Under the pieces are notes generated by a model. The model searched no databases. It saw only the letters and a program-made list of their open reading frames with translations, and was not told where the DNA came from. Made by a program: the position numbers and the translations under genes. Below are positions 56,701 through 64,000 of a stretch of DNA of 64,000 bases, piece after piece (positions within the stretch are counted from its first letter, which is position 1; every line of letters starts with the position of its first letter). The stretch is from Bradyrhizobium iriomotense (GTDB lineage: Bacteria > Pseudomonadota > Alphaproteobacteria > Rhizobiales > Xanthobacteraceae), in the NCBI RefSeq assembly GCF_018130765.1, contig NZ_JAFCJZ010000008.1, positions 225,492-289,491 on the forward strand. The letters are read 5' to 3'.

Positions 56701-56884
56701 CGATGCGGGGAACGCGGCCGGTCATCACAGGGCCGCGGGAGCCTATTTCTCATAATGCTATACGTCAATTTATATTGTGATAGTCTACACCCCGGAGGAA
56801 ACGCCGAGCTCCGCACCGACGGTCGCGCCGGTTGCGTGCTAGTGTCGCAACAACGGAGTCACGACGATTCACGAGAAGGGGGCC
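56701..56884. promoter_or_regulatory. AT-rich divergent promoter region, ThDP enzyme / IclR
   Basis: The stretch 56746-56790 (CTCATAATGC..., TTTATATTGTGATAG) is markedly AT-rich against the GC-rich surroundings and lies between two divergent genes, so it probably holds both promoters and an IclR site. I could not define a clean palindrome. Confidence 0.4.
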
Positions 56885-57799
56885 TTGTCCTTGAAATCGC
56901 GCACCAAGCCCACGACCGAGAAGCCTGCAAGCCCGCGCAAGGCTGCGATTGCCAAGCTGGTCCCCGCTGCCAGCGCCGATGGCGACGTCGAGGCTGACGA
57001 CAAGCAGCGCGGCGGCGGCGTGCAATCGCTCGGCCGCGCCTTCTCGATCCTCGAAGAGGTCGCGCGGCATCGCGAGGGCATTGGCCTAGCAGAACTCAGC
57101 AAGCTGGTGGCCTTGCACAACTCCACGACCTTTCATCTGGCAAAGACGCTGGTCTCGCTCGGTTATCTGCGCCAGGAAAAGGACAACAAGCGCTACCGTA
57201 TCGGCCGCCCGCTGTTTGCGCTCGCGGCGTCCGCGCTCGACGAGATCGAGATGGTCAATGTCGCGACACCTGTGCTGGAGGAGCTGTCGCGCCAGACCGG
57301 TGAAAGCAGCCATTTTGCCGTGCGGATGGGAGATGCCGTCGTCGTCATCGCCCGCACCAGCGGCCCCGGCGCGTTCCAGCTGACCGACCGCGTCGGCGTG
57401 GTGCGCCCCGCGCACTGTACCGCGCTCGGCAAGATCATCCTGGCCTCGCTTCGCCCCGAACAGCTGAAGCGATTCCTCGATCATGCGGAGCTGAAGCCGT
57501 CGACGCCAAAATCCATCACCGATGCCGGCGTCCTCATGCGCGAGATCGCGGAAGTGCAGCGCACCGGCGTCGCCTTCGACGACGGCGAGTTCAATCCGGA
57601 GGTGCGCTGCGTCGCCGTTCCGGTCACCGACTTCACCGGACAGGTGATCGGCGCGCTCGGCATTTCCGGCCCGATCTGGCGCCTCTCCAACCAGGCGCTG
57701 CACGCCGGCGCGCAGGTCGTGCAGGCCGCCGCCGACCGACTGTCGGTCGAGTTCGGCGCCAAGGATCGGGCGCACAAGGCGTTCGCTCAAAAAGTCTGA
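56885..57799 (+). CDS. IclR family transcriptional regulator
   Basis: Regulator of 304 aa with a basic 45-residue N-terminal extension (KSRTKPTTEKPASPRKAA). The HTH follows at about 50-110 (GLAELSKLVALHNSTTFHLAKTL), then the effector domain with CTALGKIILASL and FNPEVRCVAVPV. The start is TTG at 56885, preceded by GGGGG. It is divergent from the ThDP enzyme and upstream of the transporter genes, so it may control both. Confidence 0.88.
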   Translation: MSLKSRTKPTTEKPASPRKAAIAKLVPAASADGDVEADDKQRGGGVQSLGRAFSILEEVARHREGIGLAELSKLVALHNSTTFHLAKTLVSLGYLRQEKDNKRYRIGRPLFALAASALDEIEMVNVATPVLEELSRQTGESSHFAVRMGDAVVVIARTSGPGAFQLTDRVGVVRPAHCTALGKIILASLRPEQLKRFLDHAELKPSTPKSITDAGVLMREIAEVQRTGVAFDDGEFNPEVRCVAVPVTDFTGQVIGALGISGPIWRLSNQALHAGAQVVQAAADRLSVEFGAKDRAHKAFAQKV

Positions 57800-57828
57800 T
57801 ACCCGCGCGCAAGCGGCGATTTTGCCGG

Positions 57829-57857
57829 TTGACACCGGCAATGGCGTTCGGGATTAT
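57829..57857 (+). promoter_or_regulatory. Possible sigma-70 promoter of the transporter operon
   Basis: TTGACA (57829-57834), a 17-bp spacer and GATTAT (57852-57857), about 84 bp before the binding-protein ATG. The -35 box is a perfect match. Confidence 0.45.
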
Positions 57858-57940
57858 CCTCCAGCATTAAAAGAATATCTCTCACATTATCGGATGCCCG
57901 GTTTTGAAGAGAGGCACGATGCACCCGGGAGGAGACAGAC

Positions 57941-59185
57941 ATGATCCGCTACCCGCGACGGACGTTGTTACGTGCGGGCGCCGCCTTCGTTGGCGCGTCG
58001 GCACTGGGATTTCCAGCAATCGTGAGGGCGCAGGCCGAGAAGATCCGGATCGGCCATCTGACGCCGCTCACCGGCTTCCTCGGCGTGATCGGCAGCTACG
58101 CACAGCTCGGGGTGAAGCTCGCGGCGGAAGAGATCAACGCCTCTGGCGGCATCCTGGGCAAGCCAATCGATCTGCTCTCGGAGGACTCGATCAACCCGGC
58201 GACCGCCGCGACCAAGGCGCAGCGCATGCTGGAGCAGGACGGCGCGGTGGTGCTGCTCGGCGAAATTTCATCCGCGTCCTCGCTCACCATCATGCAGGTC
58301 GCCGAGCGCAACAAGAAAGTGTTCTTCTCGACCGGCGCGCGCTCGGACGCGCTGCGCGGCAAGAACTGCAACAAGTACTCGTTCCACTGCGACATCCCGA
58401 ACACGGTGATGGTCAACGCGGTCGGCACCGCGCTGTCGCAAAAGGGCATGGTGAAGGGCAAGAAGTTCTTCACGCTGACCGCCGACTACATTTTTGGCCA
58501 TGACCTCTTGAAGGCCGCGAAAGCCTTCTTCGGCACGCACGATGCCAACCTGATCGGCGACGAACTGATCGCGACCGACGCCACTGATTTCAGCCCGTAT
58601 CTGCTGAAGGTGCGACAAGCGAAACCCGACGTGGTCTGCTGCAACCTCGCCGGCAACCAGGTGACCAATCTCGTCAAGCAATATGCCGAGTTCGGCCTGC
58701 CCTATCCTCTGGTCGGCTTCAATCTCAACACCGGGGATGCCTGGGCTGCGGGTGCGGGCAATCTCAGCGGCACCTGGCCGACGGTCTGGTATCACACGCT
58801 GGACAATCCCGCCTCGAAGGCCTTCGTCGCCGCGTTCAGCAAGAAATACGGCAAGCCGCCGGAGAACCATGCCTGGATCGACTACGTCACGCTGAAGCTC
58901 CTGGCGGAGGCGATCAACACCACGAAGTCGACCGACAGCAGCGAGCTGATCGCCTATTTCGAGAAGCAGTCGCAGTTCGACATCGGCAAGGCGCGCAAAG
59001 CCTATTTCCGCGGCTGGGATCACCAGCTGGTGCAGGAGGCCTATCCGTTCACCGTCAAGCCGAAGGACCAGATGAAGGACCAGTGGGACATGCTGGTGCT
59101 GGGTGATGCGGTGCCGGCGGCAAACGATCCGCTCGAGACGATCTATCCGACCAGGGAGCAGAATCCCTGCGAGATGAAGGCCTGA
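57941..59185 (+). CDS. LIV-type ABC transporter substrate-binding protein
   Basis: Periplasmic Peripla_BP_6 protein, 414 aa. The N-terminus has a Tat-type signal (RYPRRTLLRAGAAFVGASA, cleaved after IVRAQA). It is followed by KIRIGHLTPLTGFLGVIGSYAQL and GGILGKPIDLLSEDSINPATAA. A strong GGAGGAG precedes the ATG. It heads the operon with the LivH permease and the LivMGF fusion. The ligand is unknown, probably the substrate (or a precursor) of the divergent ThDP enzyme. Confidence 0.88.
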   Translation: MIRYPRRTLLRAGAAFVGASALGFPAIVRAQAEKIRIGHLTPLTGFLGVIGSYAQLGVKLAAEEINASGGILGKPIDLLSEDSINPATAATKAQRMLEQDGAVVLLGEISSASSLTIMQVAERNKKVFFSTGARSDALRGKNCNKYSFHCDIPNTVMVNAVGTALSQKGMVKGKKFFTLTADYIFGHDLLKAAKAFFGTHDANLIGDELIATDATDFSPYLLKVRQAKPDVVCCNLAGNQVTNLVKQYAEFGLPYPLVGFNLNTGDAWAAGAGNLSGTWPTVWYHTLDNPASKAFVAAFSKKYGKPPENHAWIDYVTLKLLAEAINTTKSTDSSELIAYFEKQSQFDIGKARKAYFRGWDHQLVQEAYPFTVKPKDQMKDQWDMLVLGDAVPAANDPLETIYPTREQNPCEMKA

Positions 59186-59262
59186 CGCAACGGGCCCGGC
59201 CGATAGACGTCCACGGCGCCGGCCCTGCCGGCGCCGTTCTTCATCAAAGCGATGGACGCAAC

Positions 59263-60138
59263 ATGCAGTTCGAGTTCTTGCTGGAACAGGTGGTGAATGG
59301 CCTCGTGCTCGGCGGCTATTACCTCCTCATCGCGCTCGGGCTGTCGCTGATCTTCTCGGTCGGCGGCATCGTCAACCTCGCCCATGGTGCCTTCTATGCG
59401 CTCGGTGCCTATGTCTGCGTCGAGCTGACGAAGCGCCTCGGCTTCGGCGCCTCCGTGGTGATCTCGCCATTCGCGGTCGCCCTGCTCGGCATTTTGTTCG
59501 AGCGCTTCATCCTGCGCCGCTTCTACACAGCCGATCCGATTCTAAGCCTGCTCGTGACCTTCGGCCTCGCAATGGTCGCAGAGCAGGCGATCCGCATGAT
59601 CTGGGGCGCTGCGCCCGTCTCGACCGAGATCCCGCAGAGCTTTCGCGGCTCGGTGATCGTCGGCGACTTCCTGTTCTCGCGCTATCGCCTCTTGATCCTC
59701 GCCGTGGTCGCGGCGATCCTGCTCGGCGTCTGGCTGCTGCTGCAGAAGACCTCGTTCGGGCGCGTGGTCCGCGCCGGCATCCAGCGGCCGGACATGGTCG
59801 CGGCACTCGGCATCCGGCTCCAGCCCTACATGACCGCGATCGTGATGCTCGGCGTCGGCATGGCCGCGCTCGGCGGCGCCTTCTTCGCGCCGATCACCAC
59901 GGTGCACCCGGCGATGGGTGCCGACATCATGACCATCGCCTTCGTCGTCGTCGTGATCGGAGGGCTCGGCAGCTTCTGGGGCGTCGTCATCTCGGCGCTG
60001 CTCGTCGGCGTGGTGCGCGGCATCGCCATTCACTTCGAGCCTGCGGCCGGTGAAGCCTCGGTCTACATCCTGATGTTCCTGGTGCTGCTGGTGCGTCCGC
60101 GCGGCCTGCTCGGCGAGCGCATCGAGAAATTCGAATGA
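59263..60138 (+). CDS. LIV-type ABC transporter permease (LivH)
   Basis: Inner-membrane permease, 291 aa with eight spans. It shows LSLIFSVGGIVNLAHGAFYALGAYV, RPDMVAALGIRLQPYM and VIGGLGSFWGVVISALLVGVV. Its stop overlaps the start of the LivMGF fusion (ATGA), so the whole transporter would be made from two coupled genes plus the binding protein. Confidence 0.88.
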   Translation: MQFEFLLEQVVNGLVLGGYYLLIALGLSLIFSVGGIVNLAHGAFYALGAYVCVELTKRLGFGASVVISPFAVALLGILFERFILRRFYTADPILSLLVTFGLAMVAEQAIRMIWGAAPVSTEIPQSFRGSVIVGDFLFSRYRLLILAVVAAILLGVWLLLQKTSFGRVVRAGIQRPDMVAALGIRLQPYMTAIVMLGVGMAALGGAFFAPITTVHPAMGADIMTIAFVVVVIGGLGSFWGVVISALLVGVVRGIAIHFEPAAGEASVYILMFLVLLVRPRGLLGERIEKFE

Positions 60139-62675
60139 GGGTCGCCTCCGCAACCGCGAAGCTGCAGCCGCTGCTGATCGCGACGGTCGCGATCGTCGCG
60201 CTGCCGTTCCTGCTGAAGGCGTTCGGCCTGTCGCTGAACACCGGCACCTGGATCGTCGGCCTTGCGATCGCGACCATGGGGCTGAACCTCTGCATCGGCT
60301 ATACCGGCCTCGTCTCGTTCGGTCACAGCGCCTGGTTCGGCATCGGCGCCTATGCCGCCGGCCTGATCCAGCTGCGTTTCTTCCCCGGCGAGATCTGGCT
60401 GCCCCTGCTGGGATCGATGGTCGTGGTCGCGATTGCATCCACCGCGATCGGCATGCTGATCCTGCGCCGGCGCGGCGTCTATTTCTCGCTGCTGACGCTG
60501 GCGCTGGCGGCCCTCGTCTACACCACCGCATTCCGCTGGACGAGCCTCACCGGCGGTGAAGATGGCCTCGGCGGATTGAAGCGCGGCGGCATCGGCACCG
60601 TCAGCTTCGACAGTGCGCTCAACTACTACATCGTCGTCGCCGTGATCGGGCTCGCCGTGCTGTACATGCTGATGCGCCTGGTGCGCTCGCCGTTTGGGCA
60701 TGTGCTGGTCGCGATCCGCGAGAACCAGCTGCGCGCGAGCTTTCAGGGCTACCCGGTCGAGCGCTACAAGCTCGCGGTGTTCGTGATCTCGGCCGTCGTC
60801 ACCGGGCTTGCCGGCGCGCTGATCGGCTTCCTGAACTATCTGGTTTCGGCCGAAGCGGTCTCGGTGCCGTTCGCCGGCGAGCTGCTCGCCATGGTCGTCA
60901 TCGGCGGCATGCGCAGCCTGCTAGGGCCCGCGCTCGGCGCACTGTTCTTCATCCTGTTCAGAGAGCTGTTCTCGATCTGGACGTCGGACTGGCTGTTCTG
61001 GTTCGGCCTCACCTTCGTGGCCTTCGTGATGTATTCGCCCGGCGGCCTCGTCGGCATCGGTGCGCTGATCATGCGGCGCCTGCGTCCGCCCGCGGAAGAG
61101 TCAGCCGCGATGAGCCGGCGCAAGATCTATGACGGCCTGCCGCTGCCCGACTTCCTGCGGCCGGAAGCACTCAAGGGCACCGTGCTCGAGGTCAGCGGCG
61201 TCTCGCGAAAATTCGGCGGCATCCGCGCCGTCGAGAATGCCAGCATCTCCGTTGCCGCCGGCGAGATCCATGCGCTGATCGGGCCGAACGGCGCCGGCAA
61301 GACCACGCTGTTCAATCTGGTCTCCGGCCTCTATGCACCGGATCAAGGCACGATCCGCCTGCAGGGCCGCGACATCGCCGGCGTGCCGGCGAATGCGATC
61401 TGCCACCAGGGACTGGCGCGCTCGTTCCAGATCACAAACCTGTTTCGCGGACTGACCATCTATGAGAATTTGCGCCTGTCGCTGCAGGCGCGGCGGCCGA
61501 TGCGCTTCAACATCTGGAACGACATCGACGCCTACGAAGGCATCCATGCCGAGACCGCGGCGCTGGTCAAATTCCTCGGGCTCGAGGGCATCGAGGAGAT
61601 CGAAGGCGGCGAGCTCTCCTATGGCGGGCAGCGGCTGGTCGATCTCGGCATCGCGCTTGGCAGTAAGCCACAGGTGCTGCTGCTGGACGAGCCGCTCGCA
61701 GGGCTCGCCGCCGCCGAGCGCGAACGCGTCTCCAACCTCGTCAAGAACATCGCGGCCAACATTCCCGTGCTGATCGTCGAGCACGACATCGACCGCGTGC
61801 TCGGCTTCTCAGCTGTGGTCACCGTGATGAACCAGGGCGAGGTGCTGATGTCCGACTGCCCCAAAGCGGTGCGGGCCGACCTGCGGGTGCAGGAGATCTA
61901 CACCGGCAAGGGAATTCCGCCAGTCGAGCATCGGCGCAGCCTGGAGGCGGCCGATGCGCGCGACACCGTGCTCCGCCTCGATCGCGTCAACACCTTCTAC
62001 GGCAAGAGCCATATCCTGAGCGACGCCGCGCTCGACGTGCGCGAGGGCGAGATCGTTGCGCTGCTCGGCCGTAACGGCGCCGGCAAGTCGACGCTGCTGA
62101 AAACCGTCGCCGGCCTGGTGCCGGCCGCATCAGGTACCATCGACTATCGCGGCAGCGACATCGCGAGCCTTCCCGCACCCGACATCGCCCGCCGCGGCGT
62201 CGGTTATGTGCCGCAGGGCCGCGGGCTGTTCGCCGGCATGACCGTGCGCGAAAACCTCGCGCTCGGACGCCTCGCCCGCAAGACCGACGGCAGCGACGGC
62301 GTGGTCTGGAACGAAGAGCAGATCCTGCACTATTTTCCGCGCCTGAAGGAGCGCATGAACGTCGCCGCCGACTATCTCTCCGGCGGCGAGCAGCAGATGG
62401 TGGCGGTCGCCCGCGCGATGTCGGGCAATGTCCGCCTGTTGCTGCTTGACGAGCCGTTCGAGGGCCTCGCGCCGGCGGTGACGCTGGAGCTGTTCAAGGT
62501 GTTCGACCAGCTCCGCAAGCACATGTCGATCGTGATCGTCGAGCACAATCTCGATCTCGTGCTGGCGCTCGCCGACCGCGTCTTCGCGCTGGAGCGCGGC
62601 GCCGTGTTCCACCAGGGACCGGCCGCGCCGCTGCTGAACGATCTCGGCTATCGCAAGCAGATCCTGTGGCTCTAG
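60135..62675 (+). CDS. LivM-LivG-LivF triple fusion: permease plus two ATPases
   Basis: One 846-aa protein holds three normally separate subunits. Residues 1-320 are a LivM permease ([36 protein letters not shown]). Residues about 352-600 are LivG with Walker A GPNGAGKT (383-390), signature LSYGGQR (494-500) and [14 protein letters not shown]. Residues about 625-846 are LivF with Walker A GRNGAGKS (645-652), signature LSGGEQQ (748-754) and [12 protein letters not shown]. No frame break is seen and linkers are short. LivM-LivG fusions are known; a fusion of all three is less common. With LivH it makes a complete transporter. Confidence 0.88.
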   Translation: MRVASATAKLQPLLIATVAIVALPFLLKAFGLSLNTGTWIVGLAIATMGLNLCIGYTGLVSFGHSAWFGIGAYAAGLIQLRFFPGEIWLPLLGSMVVVAIASTAIGMLILRRRGVYFSLLTLALAALVYTTAFRWTSLTGGEDGLGGLKRGGIGTVSFDSALNYYIVVAVIGLAVLYMLMRLVRSPFGHVLVAIRENQLRASFQGYPVERYKLAVFVISAVVTGLAGALIGFLNYLVSAEAVSVPFAGELLAMVVIGGMRSLLGPALGALFFILFRELFSIWTSDWLFWFGLTFVAFVMYSPGGLVGIGALIMRRLRPPAEESAAMSRRKIYDGLPLPDFLRPEALKGTVLEVSGVSRKFGGIRAVENASISVAAGEIHALIGPNGAGKTTLFNLVSGLYAPDQGTIRLQGRDIAGVPANAICHQGLARSFQITNLFRGLTIYENLRLSLQARRPMRFNIWNDIDAYEGIHAETAALVKFLGLEGIEEIEGGELSYGGQRLVDLGIALGSKPQVLLLDEPLAGLAAAERERVSNLVKNIAANIPVLIVEHDIDRVLGFSAVVTVMNQGEVLMSDCPKAVRADLRVQEIYTGKGIPPVEHRRSLEAADARDTVLRLDRVNTFYGKSHILSDAALDVREGEIVALLGRNGAGKSTLLKTVAGLVPAASGTIDYRGSDIASLPAPDIARRGVGYVPQGRGLFAGMTVRENLALGRLARKTDGSDGVVWNEEQILHYFPRLKERMNVAADYLSGGEQQMVAVARAMSGNVRLLLLDEPFEGLAPAVTLELFKVFDQLRKHMSIVIVEHNLDLVLALADRVFALERGAVFHQGPAAPLLNDLGYRKQILWL

Positions 62676-62681
62676 CTTGCC

Positions 62682-63665
62682 CTACTCCGCCTTGATGTTC
62701 GCGGCCGCCACGACCTCGGCCAGCTCCTTCGTCTCCTTCGCGATCTTGGCGGCGTAGTCGGCCGGGCTCAGCACGCTGACGACGCCCTGCGAGCCGAGCT
62801 TGTCCGCGACCGCCGGATCCTTGGCAGCAGTGACGATCTCCTGGTGCAGCGTCTGGAGGATCGGCGCAGGCGTCGCCTTCGGCATGAAGAAGCCGACCCA
62901 GAATGAGATGTCGAAGCCGGGATAGCCGGCCTCCGCGACGGTCGGCACGTCGGGCAGCGCCGGCAGCCGCTCGGCGGAGGACACCGCGAGCGCGCGCAGC
63001 TTGCCGGCCTTCACAAGCGGCACCGCGGAGAGCGGATCGAACACCGCCAAAACCTCCTGCGCGAGGATGCCGACCTCGGACGCCGCGCCGCCGCGATAGG
63101 GCACGTGGATCAGCTTGATGCCGGCCTTCTGGGCGAGCAGCTCCATGGCGAGATGCGCGAGGTTGCCGTTGCCGCCCGAGCCATAGGCGAGCGCGCCGGG
63201 TGCCGCCTTCGCCGCCGCGACGAGATCGGCGACGGTCTTGATGTCGGCGGTCTTGGGATTCTCCGGATTGACCACCAGCACCAGCGGCGCCGACACGACG
63301 GTGGTCAGCGGGGCGAAGTCTTTTTCCGGATCGTAGCGGATGTCTTTGAACAGCGTCTTGTTCAGCGTGATGGTGGAGGAGTTGCAGGCGAGCATGGTGT
63401 AGCCGTCCGCATCGGCACGTGCGACACCTTCGGCGGCGATCATGCCGTTGGCGCCGGCGCGGTTCTCCACCACGAAGGGCTGCCCGAGCTTGTTGCCGAG
63501 CCGATCGCCGATGATGCGCGCGACGACATCGACGGGGCCGCCCGCGCTGAAGCCGACCATGATCTTCACCGGCCGCGACGGATATTTCTGCGCGAGCACC
63601 TCGGTCGTCAGCGCAGCGGCGCATAGTCCGGCGATGAGCGCCAGCAGGCGAGCCGTTCGTTGCAT
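62682..63665 (-). CDS. Tripartite tricarboxylate-type (Bug/TctC) substrate-binding protein
   Basis: Periplasmic binding protein, 327 aa, of the Bug/TctC family. The signal peptide MQRTARLLALIAGLCAAALT...LAQ is followed by the family start YPSRPVKIMVGFSAGGPVDVVAR, then VVENRAGANGMIAAE and VPYRGGAASEVGILA. GGAG lies 7 bases before the ATG at 63665. It converges on the LivMGF gene (6-bp gap). No TctA/TctB membrane partners are in the window, as is common for orphan Bug proteins. It would bind a carboxylic acid. Confidence 0.88.
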   Translation of the reverse strand: MQRTARLLALIAGLCAAALTTEVLAQKYPSRPVKIMVGFSAGGPVDVVARIIGDRLGNKLGQPFVVENRAGANGMIAAEGVARADADGYTMLACNSSTITLNKTLFKDIRYDPEKDFAPLTTVVSAPLVLVVNPENPKTADIKTVADLVAAAKAAPGALAYGSGGNGNLAHLAMELLAQKAGIKLIHVPYRGGAASEVGILAQEVLAVFDPLSAVPLVKAGKLRALAVSSAERLPALPDVPTVAEAGYPGFDISFWVGFFMPKATPAPILQTLHQEIVTAAKDPAVADKLGSQGVVSVLSPADYAAKIAKETKELAEVVAAANIKAE

Positions 63666-64000
63666 TCGTTCTCTCCCAGGCCTCGCGCGCCGCTTGTGCA
63701 TGTTTGTTGGTGCGGCGCAGGCGAAGACCATGATGAGCGGCCACACCGGATTTCGCAATCGCGTTTCACGGGCGCGGTGCCGGACAATTCCGCCGCGCGG
63801 CACGTAAGAAGTGGTCTCAACAAAAAAGTGCGAAAACAACCCCATGCACAGTAGCCGGCCTCTGCCGGATCAAGGGCTTGCGAGGCGGACCCACGATTTC
63901 TGATTTTGCTAAATTAATTTGACCCGTCGAGGCTGGGCAAGAATTGGTGGTTTGGTTGCTCAGGCTGGAACGAACCGGCCGATTGCGAGGCGCGGCCGGA
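63666..64000. other. Intergenic region with no recognisable gene
   Basis: 335 bases. I see no convincing ORF, tRNA or repeat. An AT-rich stretch (TTTTGCTAAATTAATTTGACC near 63904-63924) may belong to a promoter of a gene beyond the window. Confidence 0.5.

Noticed and set aside
56746..56790. IclR operator in the AT-rich divergent region
   Set aside because: Only weak partial symmetry (CTAT...ATAG) could be found, so no specific site is claimed.

Overview
The window looks like chromosome from a Bradyrhizobium-type alphaproteobacterium. Evidence seen here: very high GC coding sequence with long antisense shadow frames, short GC-rich palindromic repeats in intergenic gaps, a nor cluster with FNR-type boxes, and many solute-binding-protein ABC importers (sugar, polyol and LIV types). 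The genus is an inference from gene style; no tRNA, rRNA, CRISPR array or prophage was seen.

Layout. 1-3.1 kb: end of a DppB-type permease gene, an amidase and a divergent LysR regulator with a T-N11-A dyad between them. 3.3-12.9 kb: a polyol operon on the minus strand (HAD phosphatase, SorC regulator, smoEFGK-like importer, SDR dehydrogenase, FGGY pentulose kinase, PfkB kinase). Its order resembles the Rhodobacter smo operon but lacks mtlK. Two tandem-dyad operators of identical architecture sit before its two leading genes. 13.0-15.7 kb: a duplicated (two-repeat) outer-membrane barrel protein and an AraC regulator. 15.7-21.4 kb: norEFCBQD for nitric oxide reduction, with two FNR/FixK/NnrR-type palindromes upstream and a tiny divergent membrane ORF. 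21.8-22.2 kb: a cupin.

22.3-36.2 kb: a long minus-strand sugar region. It contains YtfQRT-YjfF and ChvE-GguAB importers, a FadR-type regulator, an aldose 1-dehydrogenase, an aldose epimerase, an SMP-30 lactonase and, just upstream, an FAH-family dehydratase-like enzyme. Together these fit uptake and non-phosphorylating oxidation of L-arabinose, D-galactose or a related aldose. 36.5-37.9 kb: a YeiH exporter and a small membrane protein.

38.1-47.0 kb: a livFGMHK importer divergent from an acyl-CoA synthetase, a TetR regulator and a HAPMO-like Baeyer-Villiger monooxygenase. A 23-bp near-perfect palindrome lies in the divergent promoter, so this looks like one regulated catabolic module. 47.05-48.42 kb: an IS481-type element with 54-bp inverted repeats and a frameshifted transposase. 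48.4-53.7 kb: a PQQ-type sugar dehydrogenase, the urate oxidase PuuD, a VOC protein, a small hypothetical protein and a lytic transglycosylase with an apparent one-base frameshift.

53.7-63.7 kb: a second catabolic or transport module made of a cupin, an SDR lacking the Tyr/Lys catalytic pair, a ThDP-dependent enzyme, a divergent IclR regulator, a LIV-type binding protein, a LivH permease, a rare LivM-LivG-LivF triple fusion and a Bug-type binding protein. The last 335 bases hold no recognisable gene.
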